Part shown: piece after piece, positions 27,101 to 40,674 of the stretch
Layout: each line of letters opens with the position of its first letter
Position numbering within the stretch: the stretch's first letter is position 1
Source of the DNA: Siphlonurus alternatus
Taxonomy: Eukaryota > Arthropoda > Insecta > Ephemeroptera > Siphlonuridae
Length of the DNA stretch: 64,000 nucleotides
NCBI GenBank assembly: GCA_949825025.1
Contig: OX463779.1
Coordinates: 31,256,359 to 31,320,358 of the forward strand
Direction of reading: 5' to 3'
Notes under the pieces: model-generated
What the model was told of the DNA's origin: nothing
The model's input: only the letters and a program-made list of their open reading frames with translations
Databases searched by the model: none
Translations under genes and position numbers: made by a program

Positions 27101-28263
27101 CTGCGCTTTGCTCCGCTTGGATATTTTTCCGTTATTATTATTAAACTGCATCTTCTCCTTTCTGTCAATAATTGCCTAATATTTCCATCTTTTGCAAATA
27201 TTTCAATCCATCTTCACCTGCATCCTCACTTCACCTCCATAGTCGTATTTTGACCCTGATCACGGTTTGAACAACATATTAAGCACCTTTCCTAACATAT
27301 AATTCATGTTATCACCTACATATTCAACTAAACATCCTTTCAACCCCATAATCGTACAATATTCGTTTAATCTCGTACGACGTACGTGGTAGTATATTGA
27401 TCTTCACCAGGTCCTGTAATGTTAATAAGTCCCCCCACCCGAAACAACAAGAAGACATTCAGCAAATTAGCATTCCCAGTGTCTGGTAGTGTACTCGTGA
27501 TTGTCGTCAGGAGTTCCATTTAGCAGCTGTAACTCTACACCAGAAAGTCAGCTGACTTCTCTTCTGGACGGCACGTTCAGTCGCCCACTCAGCGCTTAGC
27601 ATCATCACCCCACCTTGTGACGTAACAGAACCTTTGTACGACAAACGGACACAAATATGCAAATGTAGGTCACAAACTTAGGAATGTCATAAAAAGAACT
27701 TTTAATGAGTTTTGTAAAGAGTGAGACTTGTTTACATCGTTTAAAAGTTTGAATGTATAAATAATGCAAATGCAAAAAACACACTGCACTTGATTGTTGA
27801 TATGCAAGGTATAAATGTAATTTTAACCATTGAAATTTTTAATAAAATATAGTCATCATGTTATTGTAAAATAAAGCAGAAGTATAGTTTTTTTCTATAT
27901 ATATACAATTACCATAAATTAAAAAAAAAAAAAAAAAATGAATTGCCAGTCCTGCTCCTTTTAGGGACGTTCTTAAAATTTCCAAGATCAATTGCTTACT
28001 ATTCTCTATCTAATTATACGATATAAATTTTAATTAAAAAGTTAATGTAATTTTTTTTAAAATATTTTTTTTACGAATTCTATGCTATTAGGAATAAAAA
28101 CCTTCACATTGATTTTTTTAACTGTTAAAAATAGTTAAGAATTAGCAATACTTATAAGTTAATTGTAATTTTAACTGAAAATATAAATGGGCAATATTTA
28201 TGATTTTTATGGCCTATTTAGATAGAGTTCCTTGATTTATGAATTGTCAATTTTTTTCATCTT
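24135..28263. other. Non-coding stretch with a GC-richer patch at 27380-27650
   Basis: No gene is supported. The patch at 27380-27650 is clearly richer in GC and CpG than its surroundings and contains ttcagtc, close to an arthropod initiator. It could be a promoter or 5' untranslated exon, but there is no direct proof. A patch at 26790-26960 contains a partial repeat of gacattcgaaatgtc-like sequence. A 20-nt A run lies at about 27919. Confidence 0.45.
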
Positions 28264-28423
28264 TTTTTTTTAACCCTCCAACATCCTCAATATCGAGAGG
28301 AAAGACGCAGTGACGTCGTAGTCATGCAACGTCTTTCCCTATATATGCTTACATGTTAAATATGTGCATGACTATGACGTCATAGCGTTTTGCAACACAA
28401 ATAGGGTTAGAGGGTTAAAAAAA
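28264..28423. mobile_element. Foldback MITE, family B, copy 2
   Basis: Both ends are ttttttaaccctc... and its complement (gggttagagggttaaaaaaa). Inner arms pair through tagtcatgca and tgcatgactatgacgtca. This is the same family as 4820-4985. A TGACGTCA octamer lies at 28375-28382. No coding sequence is present. Confidence 0.75.
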
Positions 28424-29343
28424 CCTGACAAAATTTGACAACGAGGTGATTCAATCCACAAATATGCAGTTAAACAATTGAATGACAATGAAGGTTGTCA
28501 ATTAAAATATGGTTGATTAAATATTTATGGCAGCTGTTAACACGTCACAGCGAACTTGTTTATTTTACTCTCGTTAACACACCATGCATATTTATAATGA
28601 CTATCGCGTTGACATGCACATATTAACATTTGAAATTACGGATGTACTTAAATTACGGTTCTCATTTATTTACATTTTTTTAAGTGTAATTATACATAAA
28701 CTATAGAAATTTCGTAAAATAATAATTTAATATCGATTTTTAACAATAGTTATAGATAAAAATGTTTACTAACACGATTTTCAGATTTTACCAAATTTTC
28801 CATGAAAATTGCTATAATATATTTAACTTAGTGAAGCTATAAAAGCTTACATTGAATTTATATTCCCATGTTACAATGTATTTTTGTACACAAAGCTCGA
28901 TTTCACGTTTTTTCGATTGTTAAGCTCCACGTTTTGTTCCTACTACTTTTCTCTTTACGTCATTGTCACACACAGTAAAAATACTTCATTACATTTTTCT
29001 GGACTATGCCTATTATACATTCAAACAATGTCACTGAAAGTTAGCTATTGTGTAAACTGTATAAACAGTAAAAAATGTTATATAGGCATTTTTTCTTTGT
29101 TTATATCAAAATTATAAATTTGAAACTAGTTTGTAATTTTATATTAAATCTAGTGTCTAAGAAAAAACATTAAACAAAAAGTTGGCTGCGCTTGGTTTTG
29201 GCAAGTAATGTTAACAAATATTATATAATGTGATCTATGTTGCCATTCAATAAGAAAAGCCAATAAAAGTGGCGGATGTATTTGTACTTAGTCTTGCATC
29301 ATGCTGTAACGAAATGTGTGCTTAACGGTGCGTGCTTTTTTAC

Positions 29344-31057
29344 CAGTGGTGAAAGTAGTTTTAATCTCTTACCAGTGCGTCTCAGATAGAGGCCTGAAGG
29401 GCCAAAAACCCCGCCGGAGGCGCGATTTTTTGGGAAAAAGGGGCGTGGCTTAATTTTTCTTATATTGAAAAGTGGATTTAAAATTTATTTATAATATTTG
29501 AATGCATCTTCATTTTAAGTAAAATTAAATAATTATCCAAATTTAAAAAAAAAAAAAAAAAATATGCAATGAGTGATTCTCACATTAAATTCATATAAAA
29601 AAATATTTAAATATATATCGTAGATATAACAGCTATTAAAAATTTTAATACGAAAGAAAGTCCCGAGTGCTTTAAATTGAAAGCACGTCGATCTTCATTG
29701 CTCATATAACAGCAGTATTAATATAGTAAGAAATATAAAAATACTTTAGTTAACTGTTACGATTTGGAATGCTTTAATATAATTTAATCAAATACGTCAC
29801 CTATTACATTTTCAAATATTTAAAATTTAAATTAATGTTTTGAATATGCCTAAAAAAAAAATACATAAAAAAAAACTCGAGAGAATTTTTTTTAATTATA
29901 AATTGTAATGTTTATATTTGTTTCGGTAATTAATTTTTATTTACTCTAGATCTTGTGGCAATTATTGTTCCCCTTTGTCATCGATAGGAATTAAAATCTA
30001 GCCATATTAAATATGGTCCAAATGTGCCATGCAGTCATCTCGGCCCTAATATAGAGCTGCTGCATATATTATTGTTAGCTACTCGACTCTTCGCTTCTTG
30101 CTAGCAATTCTTAAGTCGCATGCATGTGGCTAAAATTTTGTTACACTTAATCTTTACCAACTCATTCAGATTAAAATTTTTTGTTTGCTTTTCTAAAAAA
30201 TTCATTACTATGAAGAATTTTTTAAGACGGCTGAATTTTATTAATCTAGCACCGACTGCGATTGATCTCCTACGATCCCGAATCCTTTGCCCTATAATGC
30301 TTTTTTAAACTCCTTGCGTAAATGAACCCTCTAAACTATACCGGCCTATACCTCGGAGGTAGTTTAGAGGCCAGAGAAGGCACTCCGCTCTCTGCCTCCT
30401 GACTTAATTAAAATTATTGTAATTAAAAATTAATTTTAATAAAAATGTGTTAATTTTGTACAATAAATGAGACAGAAAAAAAATGTAATAAAATTCGTGG
30501 GGTAGTATAATATATTATAACTTATAACGCATCAGCAAAATTCAAAACGTCATTCAAGAATTAAAAAAATAAAATAAATATATAATTATTGAAAGAAATA
30601 TTACACGGACTAATAAATATCTGTCTCTTCATAAAAATTGAAGATAAAATAGTAAACCCAGTAAGCCTACAGAAATTTAAATAAATTGAGAAAAATATTA
30701 AAAACTATTTCTGTATAAAAATAAAAAAATAATAATCGTTAGCTCGACATAGTAAATTAAATAGTTGATTTTAATTGTTTTCCTTAATTAGGAGCTTTTT
30801 AACTCAAAAGAAAGAGTAAATTAAATTTCGTGAGACAAAGATACGAAGTATAAGAAAATTGTCATTAATTATTTAAACATGATTAATGTTTTACAACGTA
30901 ACTTCTTTGATTTTGAAAATATTATTAATTTTACTAAAAATTATTGATTATTTTCAATAAATTTCGATCAGTGTCTTACCAGTGCGCCGCACTGGCGTCA
31001 AATGTCTTACCAGTGCGGCGCACTGGCGCGGTGCTTGCGGGCTTACTTTCACCACTG
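29344..31057. mobile_element. 1.7-kb non-autonomous hAT element
   Basis: The terminal inverted repeat is CAGTGGTGAAAGTA at the left and TACTTTCACCACTG at the right (31044-31057, with small differences inward). Each end is bordered by the identical octamer TTTTTTAC (29336-29343 and 31058-31065). Subterminal motif cttaccagtgcg occurs at 29368, 30975 and 31006; the two right-hand copies extend into the palindrome ccagtgcgscgcactgg, typical of transposase-binding repeats. The interior is AT-rich and I see no hAT transposase or BED zinc-finger residues; the longest frame (30120-30308) is unrecognisable. An 11-bp hairpin (cctctaaacta) lies near 30330-30375. It is a deletion derivative or a large MITE. 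Confidence 0.9.
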
Positions 31058-31726
31058 TTTTTTACTATAAAATTCCAAGTGAAAGTAATGTAAACTTGAA
31101 GTTATATTTTAAGTTATGACGTCAAACTTAAATATTTAGATAATTAAAGTTAGATTAAAGCTAGAACTTTATACAATAAATTACAATATTGTATTTTTTT
31201 CCTAGTATCTATTTCTATGAATACGCAGCTTATTTAGCGGTTAATTGAAAATCTGTATGATTTTTTAAAAATATGTGTTACTAAAATAAGTGGATGAACT
31301 GCATAATATATGAATAAAACTGTATTATTATAGTGCTAGAATCTTATTTATATAATAGTTTCAAACATATCTTATGGTTCCAAAATATCAAATAGATTTA
31401 ACAAAATAAGGAACAGTTAATGAGTGTGATGTTTTTCATGTATTTTTTCAATACAACAATAGATTAAGGAGAAAAAAAAATTAATAGTTTACTGAGAGAA
31501 TTGTGTATATAATACCTTGAATCACAGAAATTTTACCAAAACATAAAGAATATTATTATTAATATTTTTCATACAATTTATTGTCCAGACAAAACTTTAA
31601 CAAATTTTAGGCTTGCCGGCTGGTGTAAAATGAAAGAGAAAAAAAAAAAAAAAACATTTTTCAAGCTTGATAAAGTTAGGAGAAAATTCTTATTTTTCAA
31701 CTTCAAATAAAAAATATAATATCAAC

Positions 31727-31813
<87 letters not shown>

Positions 31814-31838
31814 ATATATATATATATATATGTTAGCA
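31727..31838. repeat. (TA)n tract flanking a foldback element
   Basis: About 100 nt of nearly pure TA, followed by tgttagca. It abuts the left end of the foldback at 31839. Confidence 0.95.
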
Positions 31839-34072
<2,234 letters not shown>

Positions 34073-34075
34073 AAA

Positions 34076-35465
34076 ATTCGTATCTCATGTTTTTGTATCG
34101 TATAGCAAAGAAGCTCATAATATTTTTATTTACTTAAGATTACCTCATATGTTTAGTCATCGTTGTAAAACATATGACGATGAATACGAAAATTATTAAT
34201 ATTTAAACTCTATTCATGAACAAAAACTTAAAATTATATTATTTAAAATATATAAAACATTAATCAATAATTGAGTATACAATATCCTCTCAAGTCTATA
34301 CTTTATACGTAGATTGTAGAAAGTGGGCGTTGAGTAAGTTGGAAACGTACTCCAAAGGGAGTTAATTTGTGGTCTAGTCTTATACACACAATACAGTAGA
34401 TGGTGAAAGCTGAAAATAATCCTATACTAGAATATGATAGAGAAGGATGCTGATTAGCTTTCTGCACGTTCTCTGACTACTGTCTGGATCGCTTCATCAA
34501 CACACAGAGCAGTATTTCCCAAGAGCACGTACTGACCACCTTTAACACCGTCTTACTGAACTACACTAATATTAAGTTAACTACGTAGATGGAAATAGTG
34601 ACAAAAATGCAAAAGGTCTTTGTAAATTATGACAAAAATTATGGTCTTTAAAGTAAAATGTATGTTATGCAATTTATCCATTTAAAAAAGTCATAAATAA
34701 TACATTTCTGACTTTTTCCGGTTGTAGTATAATATTAATTTGACTATATATAGAATTCGGTTTAAATTTCGAGGAAATGAGGAAATGTTATAAATATTCA
34801 GTCATTGTTTCGAGTCGTTTCAAATATAATAATTATATGCAGGATAATTGATTATACATGGATGATTTTTAGAAAGTGTTAATGAATTACAAGTGCGTGA
34901 TAATTGTCCTTGTAAATCCACATTTATTTAAATGCAGAGAGAACTTCTTGCTACATTTTCAACGCCCACTAAAAAAGAACTTTTTCTTTACGACGTAATA
35001 TAAATTATATATATAAAAAACAAAATTTGATAGTGGCAAACATTTGAATAATATGAAAATATTCTAACATGAAGATAAAATAATGAATAATTTATTGATA
35101 TATCATAAAAAGTTTCAATGAAATTTGTTATTATGTAATAATAAAATACGAGAGTAATATATAAAATTATTTAAATAAAATTTCTTTTGCATTTTAATAG
35201 AGTATTTTATACGATCATGAATATGGAAAGTGGAAAAAATAAATAAATAAAATTTAATAAAAAAGGGTGATTTTTTTTTTATATACATCCACGCTTAATT
35301 TTTTTCCACTGCTGATTTTATTTTTAGATTAATGTTCGTGCGAATATCAAAAATATCAATCTTAATTTTTTTTAAAACATCTTACACAAAAACTACGTTA
35401 AAAAACTGTTACTCATATTAGCATTACATCAGTAGCAATAAAATTGTATTAATGGAGTATATTCC
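34076..35465. other. AT-rich stretch with one unexplained 12-bp inverted pair
   Basis: AGTGGGCGTTGA at 34322-34333 is matched by TCAACGCCCACT at 34959-34970. It could mark the ends of a 649-bp element, but no further arm pairing or duplication is visible. Within it, 34445-34575 is GC-richer and open in a coding-like frame on both strands. I cannot assign it to a family. Confidence 0.4.
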
Positions 35466-36090
35466 TTATTATTAAACATCACTTTCGGGACCCCAAAATT
35501 AACCAGCGTTTTCCTATGCTGGGACGCACTTCCTTTGGGCGAGCGTCTGGGTTCATCGGAACCCGACGAAACTTTTCCTGGGGGTTCCCGGGGGTGGCCG
35601 CCGTAACCAGGAAAATAATAAAAAATCCACGTCCGGGGGGGGACTGGGGGTGAATTTTTTTATCTACATTTTTGGGGTTTTTCGGCCTCCGAGCTCTTCC
35701 GGTGCCCTGCGCTGGCCTTGGCCGGTGGAGGTCTTTGCCCGGTGAACTTTTGTTGCTGCCGAGTCGTGTTCGGTTCCGGACACCGGACACCGTTTCAGCA
35801 GCGCACGCCGCCCGTGAGGTTACGTTTGGAAATTTGGGCTCTTCGGTGTCGTGTGGTCTGTGTTTCGAATCACCGTGTGTTCGAGTGTTGGTGCGTGGTG
35901 TGTTGTCGTGGCCGTGTAGTGAGGACGTCATGCTATTGCGACGTATTACGTGTCACTTTGATGTGTTACGGCCCTCTATCATGCACTTTGAATCACAAAT
36001 GTGGACATCGTGGACACGGGGTGACCTTGTGCCGCGTGACTCCACGGCTAGGGGATCTCCTCCCTGAGTTCACCTTTTCGTTGGTTTCGA
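35466..36090. other. GC- and CpG-rich island of unknown origin
   Basis: About 620 nt are strikingly G+C and CpG rich compared with the surrounding DNA. Several long frames overlap here on both strands (for example 35479-35931 minus, 35672-36067 plus). That is expected from low stop-codon density and does not prove coding. No domain is recognisable in any of them. It could be the 5' end of a retroelement, a laterally acquired or composite repeat, or a CpG island adjoining the promoter-like segment at 36170-36560. Confidence 0.5.
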
Positions 36091-36169
36091 TTTGTGTTTT
36101 CTGATACGTAAACAAACAACACACAACGTACTAGTGCTACTTTTTCCATTTTTTATACATACAGTGTTT

Positions 36170-36560
36170 CCTGCCATTGGAAAGTTTATGGTTACCAACT
36201 TCAACAGCCTCTTTGTCGTTCAACTTTGAATGTTGGTGGAAAAAGGCAAGTCTACCATTGGTAGAAAGAGTTCTGCTAACTGGGATTGGCTGAAGCTTTT
36301 GCATATCGTCAATGCTTTGAAATTATTATAATTTATTAACTTTTTTTTGTGTGACTGCTGCCATCCCATTGGCTGCTTCTGTTTAGAGGCAACGTTGCAA
36401 AAGGGGATCTGACTGCTCAGTGCAGTGATGTGAAATTCGCGCGAAGATTGGTCCGCGAAAATGCGCATGCGAATATCCGCGCAAGTGCGCGCATATGTGC
36501 GTAAGATAGTGTCAAGATGGTGGCCGCCCGCAAATGGAATCACGTGAGCACAGATATTGT
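36170..36560 (+). promoter_or_regulatory. Promoter-like segment (CCAAT, NRF1-like, E-box, YY1-like)
   Basis: Five CCAAT/ATTGG motifs occur within 280 nt (36174, 36255, 36285, 36366, 36447). TGCGCATGCG at 36462-36471 matches the NRF1 palindrome, CACGTG lies at 36541-36546, and caagatggtggcc at 36513 resembles the YY1/TISU context that surrounds start codons of some housekeeping genes. These motif meanings are established mainly in vertebrates. Their clustering here is seen directly; promoter function is inferred. The ATG at 36517 opens a 31-codon frame (to 36612), and a separate ATG at 36593 opens 15 codons to a possible donor ttcag/gtgtga at 36637. Confidence 0.45.
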
Positions 36561-36627
36561 AGACATTCAGAAGTTCGATATTTTTCCCATAGATGGAGAT
36601 GCCATATGGTAGCACATTCCAAGCAAA

Positions 36628-37022
36628 CTACTTTCAGGTGTGACTTATTAATATAACTTTGTATAAAATTAATTATTATCGTAAATAATGCTCGGATTTA
36701 CTCCCAATTAGTTCTAGGGGGGGTTATAAAATTAAGGTGCAAGTAATGCGGGTTGCATACTTTCAGGGGCATGTAGGTTGTGGTTGCATACTTTCAGGGG
36801 AAGTTTGGTTGGGTTGCATACTTTCAGGGGCATGTAAGTGAAGGTTGCCTACCTTTAGGGGTAACTTATAATAACTGTATATAAAAACGAATATTTTCGT
36901 AAATAATGCTCGGATCATCTCCCAATTAGGTCTAGGGGGGGTTATCAAATTAAGGTGTAATTAATGCGGGTTGCATACCTTCAGGGGCATGTAGGTTGTG
37001 GTTGCCTACTTTCAGGGGCAAT
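36628..37022. repeat. Compound tandem array
   Basis: Two copies of a roughly 218-nt unit (anchored on gtaaataatgctcgga at 36681 and 36899) are interleaved with about six copies of a 30-nt unit of the form ggttgcatactttcaggggc. The left boundary coincides with ctactttcag, the possible exon end next to the promoter-like segment. The array may have grown from that junction. Confidence 0.8.
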
Positions 37023-37172
37023 TTGCGTTCGGTACATCATAGCATTACGAGGTTTAATTACAACTGGCCACCTCTTTGTGTTGAAGATGGGCAGTGTCCG
37101 GAGTAAGCCCATTGCCTTGCTCGCTCGAACACGACCGGACGCTAAGAAAATAATTAACTCGAATCTCCCCAA

Positions 37173-37318
37173 ACTCCTTAAAAAAATTATTAAATAAAAT
37201 AAAATAAATAATAATAAAATAGTAGGGGCCTAACAACTGCGTCTGACTCCTTAAAAAATTATTAAATAAAATAAAATAAATAATAATAAAATAGTAGGGG
37301 TCTAACAACTGCGTCTGA
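37173..37318. repeat. 73-bp tandem duplication
   Basis: Two head-to-tail copies begin actccttaaaaaa and end gcgtctga (37173-37245 and 37246-37318) and differ at only a few positions, so the duplication is recent. The segment just upstream (37040-37165) is GC-richer and open on both strands but not identifiable. Confidence 0.9.
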
Positions 37319-37449
37319 GTCGTTATCTGAGCCTGTTCATCTTCGCTAATTTAGAACACTATAATATCTGTCAACATATGGCTGAGAGATTTTTGGAAGT
37401 GCATCATTGCACTGGGTGGAAAGCAAGACGAATTTATCCCAGGGAGGGA

Positions 37450-37555
37450 GTGGCGTATTTTTATACTTGAAATGGTCACCCATCCAAGTATTAACCACGC
37501 TTGACGTAGCCTGACTTCAGTGATCTAACGAGAACCGGTCAATGCATAACGCCAC
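37450..37555 (-). pseudogene. 5S-rRNA-derived sequence (5S pseudogene or 5S-type SINE)
   Basis: Read on the minus strand, ggttctcgttagatcactga and tggttaatacttggatgggtgacc closely follow the 5S rRNA internal promoter region and C box. The two ends (gtggcgttat and aatacgccac) can still pair as helix I. The copy is 106 nt, about 14 nt shorter than a normal 5S rRNA of about 120 nt, and carries many substitutions, so it is not a functional rRNA gene. It may be the head of a 5S-derived (SINE3-like) retroposon whose body continues toward 37370. A MITE of family A begins directly beside its 5' end at about 37567. Confidence 0.8.
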
Positions 37556-37566
37556 GCTCCACATCT

Positions 37567-37846
37567 ACTCTGAATTACTCTGAATTTCTTTAGATTTTTA
37601 TGAGTCCTGCAACTATTTCTAAATAATTATTGAACGTTCTGCAATTTAAGTTGGCACCCCTGAATCGTTAATAAAAAGGATAGGACAGAGACGCCTGTTG
37701 ACGCCTCCAGAGGGCGTGGCAGCACATTTAATAATTATTTAAAAATAGTTCTGGGTTTCAAAAAAATCTAGAAAAAATCAGAGTAGCATAATTTGGTACC
37801 TTCAATTCATTTCTGAAATAAAAAAATTTCATGTAGGTTGTCCATT
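37567..37846. mobile_element. Foldback MITE, family A, left-truncated copy
   Basis: The right arm (ttctgaaataaaaaaatttc to gttgtccatt) and core (ttggcacccctgaatcgtta, gacgcctccagagggcgtgg) match the copies at 47864 and 54857. The left terminus is missing; the copy starts near actctgaatt next to the 5S-derived sequence. Confidence 0.8.
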
Positions 37847-37849
37847 TTG

Positions 37850-40410
37850 CATTAAAACACCGTTATGATATCACGTACTGAGTACTTATATAGATGGCAA
37901 CATATGATTGACAAAATTAATTAAAAGACTTGAAACCAAACGAGCGTAGGCGAGTTTACACCCCACCCCTAGTTTTATTCAATAAACTTGGTTAAAACAA
38001 ATGTTAGGTTACGGTATACATGTATATTTAATGAAGTTCACTGTAGCAACTTTTAAGCCTCTCACATGCTTCAGTGTGCAATACAAAACTATTTCACCTA
38101 GGCCACGGTAAGAGGTCGACCCTTATGTAGCAATTGAACCCTTCTTCCGTTGTACCTGCTAAGGTAGCGCCACGAGTGGTGATATCATGAATTATTTATC
38201 AAGTGCTACATATGCTACTTTAGGATTTACTCAATGACTTTTTTTAAGGTTTTAACATCAAGTTTATTCTATTTTTATAAACAAAAAAATAACACGAAAA
38301 TTTCTTGAAAATTATTATTTTTTATAACTATGTTAGGCGTTATCTATGAAGAAATTATCGTGAATGGTATCCAGTTTTCACATTATATGTATAATAGAGT
38401 CAATAATTATTGGATTGCATGCATTATTGGATTCATTACTTAATTTTAAAAACTTGAACTGAAAACCATAAGGGGGAATCTAAGTTCTATATTGTTCTTT
38501 GACAGTAAACTTGAACTATAAATTTAATATTGATTTAATTTATCTTATTTTGTATTTTACCGCAATTAAAAATAAAAAATGTTTAATTAATTTTATTAAC
38601 TTAACAAAATTGGTAATATTTAATTAATTATTATTAATTTCACTGGTACGTGTACAATTTACTTCATGAAAAAAAAATTATAAAGTAAATTTCCTCAAGA
38701 CGTTTTACTCAGAATTGTCGTTAATTAAGTTTACAGAGACACAAGGATATTTCTTTATGAGAAAGAAAAAAAAAATAGAATTTTTTATGTTGAAAAAGAG
38801 AAAAATTGAGACATTTCTCTCACAATCAGTCAAGCAAGGTGCTATAAAATTTCTAATTTTCGTAAGTACATGATTTTTTCAACTTTTTTCCAATCAAATA
38901 TCCAAAGATAAAAACACGAACATTGATAAAATGCAAGCACATTGAATAAAATGGACATCATTTGCGAAGGAGTTGAGTTAAACTGACGCTGACCGTAGTC
39001 AGTAAAAAGCCTGGTCTTCATTCGTCGAATCGCTCAATATCTTACATAGTACTTACAATCTTACATAGAGTATTTTTGTATTATTTCAATCTACTAATAT
39101 AATCAGTAACAAGCTTTAAAAAATAGAATATAATTTTGATTCGCTACTACAACTCCTAATTTCTACTTTTAATTTCTTTGTTTGTTTTTTAATTATATAT
39201 TTGACATTTATATAAACTGAAACGAAAAACAGTTAAAATGCCGTTGTATTTTTTTTTAATATAATTACACATATTTTTTTATATTTATCTATACAATATT
39301 TTATAATTTTATATACATAAAACATAAATTACGTGGTGGAGTCTGTCTACAAATGAGTGTAGTGATGTGGAATCATCTGACAACAATTTTTCTTGCGGTA
39401 GCAGACTCGTCTCTACTTGAACGCTGTTCAAACGTGCTCGAATGTGCTCTGGTTTCATCACGACACCTCGCTTCTGAAAGACACGCCAACTGTAGAGCTC
39501 TCACGACCAACAATGTGCCATCATAAATGAGATTTACACTCGCCATTGTTGTAATAACATTGTGGGAGAGAATGTATGGAACTCACAAGATAGCAAGTGA
39601 CTGTAGGTCATTGTGTCTGATACATTTTTTCTTAATAATATTTCTGATATGTTCTGTTTAAAACAATTCTGTTATATTGTTTTGGATTTAAAATCAAAGT
39701 CGTTCGTGTGTCGTAGGAAATTTTATATTTAAATTACATTTTTTTTTATATTTTTATTGATAAAAACAACAATAGTCCTACCAAGGCCGTTCATAAAATT
39801 CAGTTCTAGTCATAAAACTATGGTTTACAATGATGTTGATTTTTTCCAGTAAAACATATTTTTCTTTTTACAATCTTTTAACTTTGATGCCATGTTAATA
39901 GTTTAAACTCAAGTTGTTTTTGTTTTCTTAGTATTGACGCACAATTAATTTTCATGATGGTGATGCCACTTTTTGATAGAATTTTTGACTGTCGCTTTTA
40001 ATATGATGATAAAACTTCCTTTGTATAATTTTTTTGTAAAGTTAGGCGTAGACTGTCTAAGAATGGAAAGTACTTACGGAATGTTCCACTCAATGAGTTT
40101 TTATAGTATATATCCTCCTTAATGGTTCCACTGGTCTGTACTTATCTTTAACACTCAAGTCGAGAAAAAGTGTCTATGTAGCTAATATATCATTTATTTA
40201 GCAATAAGGTTTTAAGGCAACATGTACCAAAACAACAAAACATAGTGGGGGAACAAAACAAACAGAAGGAGCAATGGCTATTGTATATATATATTTTTTT
40301 TAATTTAGAGAAGTAAATCTAAATATATATATAGATTCTTGTAAGATTATACCAGTCTTTGAGAAAAGTGATTAATATTGTGCATTTAGTTATTAAACAA
40401 TATATATTGT
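37850..40410. other. Non-coding stretch with one short coding-like frame
   Basis: No gene is confirmed. At 39353-39526 a GC-richer segment on the plus strand holds a frame of 57 codons from the ATG at 39353, open for roughly 25 further codons upstream, with varied codon usage and no recognised family. It may be a small exon or a conserved non-coding element. At 38163 ggtagcgccacgag is complementary to ctcgtggcgctacc at 24588. Confidence 0.4.
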
Positions 40411-40416
40411 TATAAT

Positions 40417-40614
40417 GGAATATCGACCTCACTTTTTTTATTGCAGAAATGGAGAGAAGGTGCAAAGTTATGTTACCCAGAGTTTTTTTTTAGATTTTTT
40501 AAAGTCCTAGAAGTATTTTTAAAAAAGGACTGTAAAAAATCTGAAAAAATTCAGGGCAGCATAACTTTACACCCTGTATCCATTTCTGCAATAAAAAAAA
40601 TAAAGTCGATACTG
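40417..40614. mobile_element. Foldback MITE, family A, short copy
   Basis: Terminal arms (tttttattgcagaaatgg and its complement ccatttctgcaataaaaaa) and subterminal arms (gcaaagttatg, cagcataacttt) match the neighbouring full copy at 40675. The GC-rich core has been lost, which shortens the element by about 120 bp. Confidence 0.8.
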
Positions 40615-40674
40615 AATTTGGTAACTTATTATATACATGGTTAGGACGGAGTATAAAACGACATCTGCTGAACA

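Noticed and set aside
35479..36104. Overlapping 128-150 codon frames on both strands
   Set aside because: Several frames are open at once because the island is GC-rich; none shows a recognisable domain or a consistent coding bias.
36220..36615. 131-codon minus-strand frame
   Set aside because: Unrecognised and overlaps the promoter-like cluster; open frame probably due to composition.
37054..37308. 84-codon minus-strand frame with repeated peptide
   Set aside because: The repeat in the peptide is the 73-bp tandem duplication; not a protein repeat under selection.
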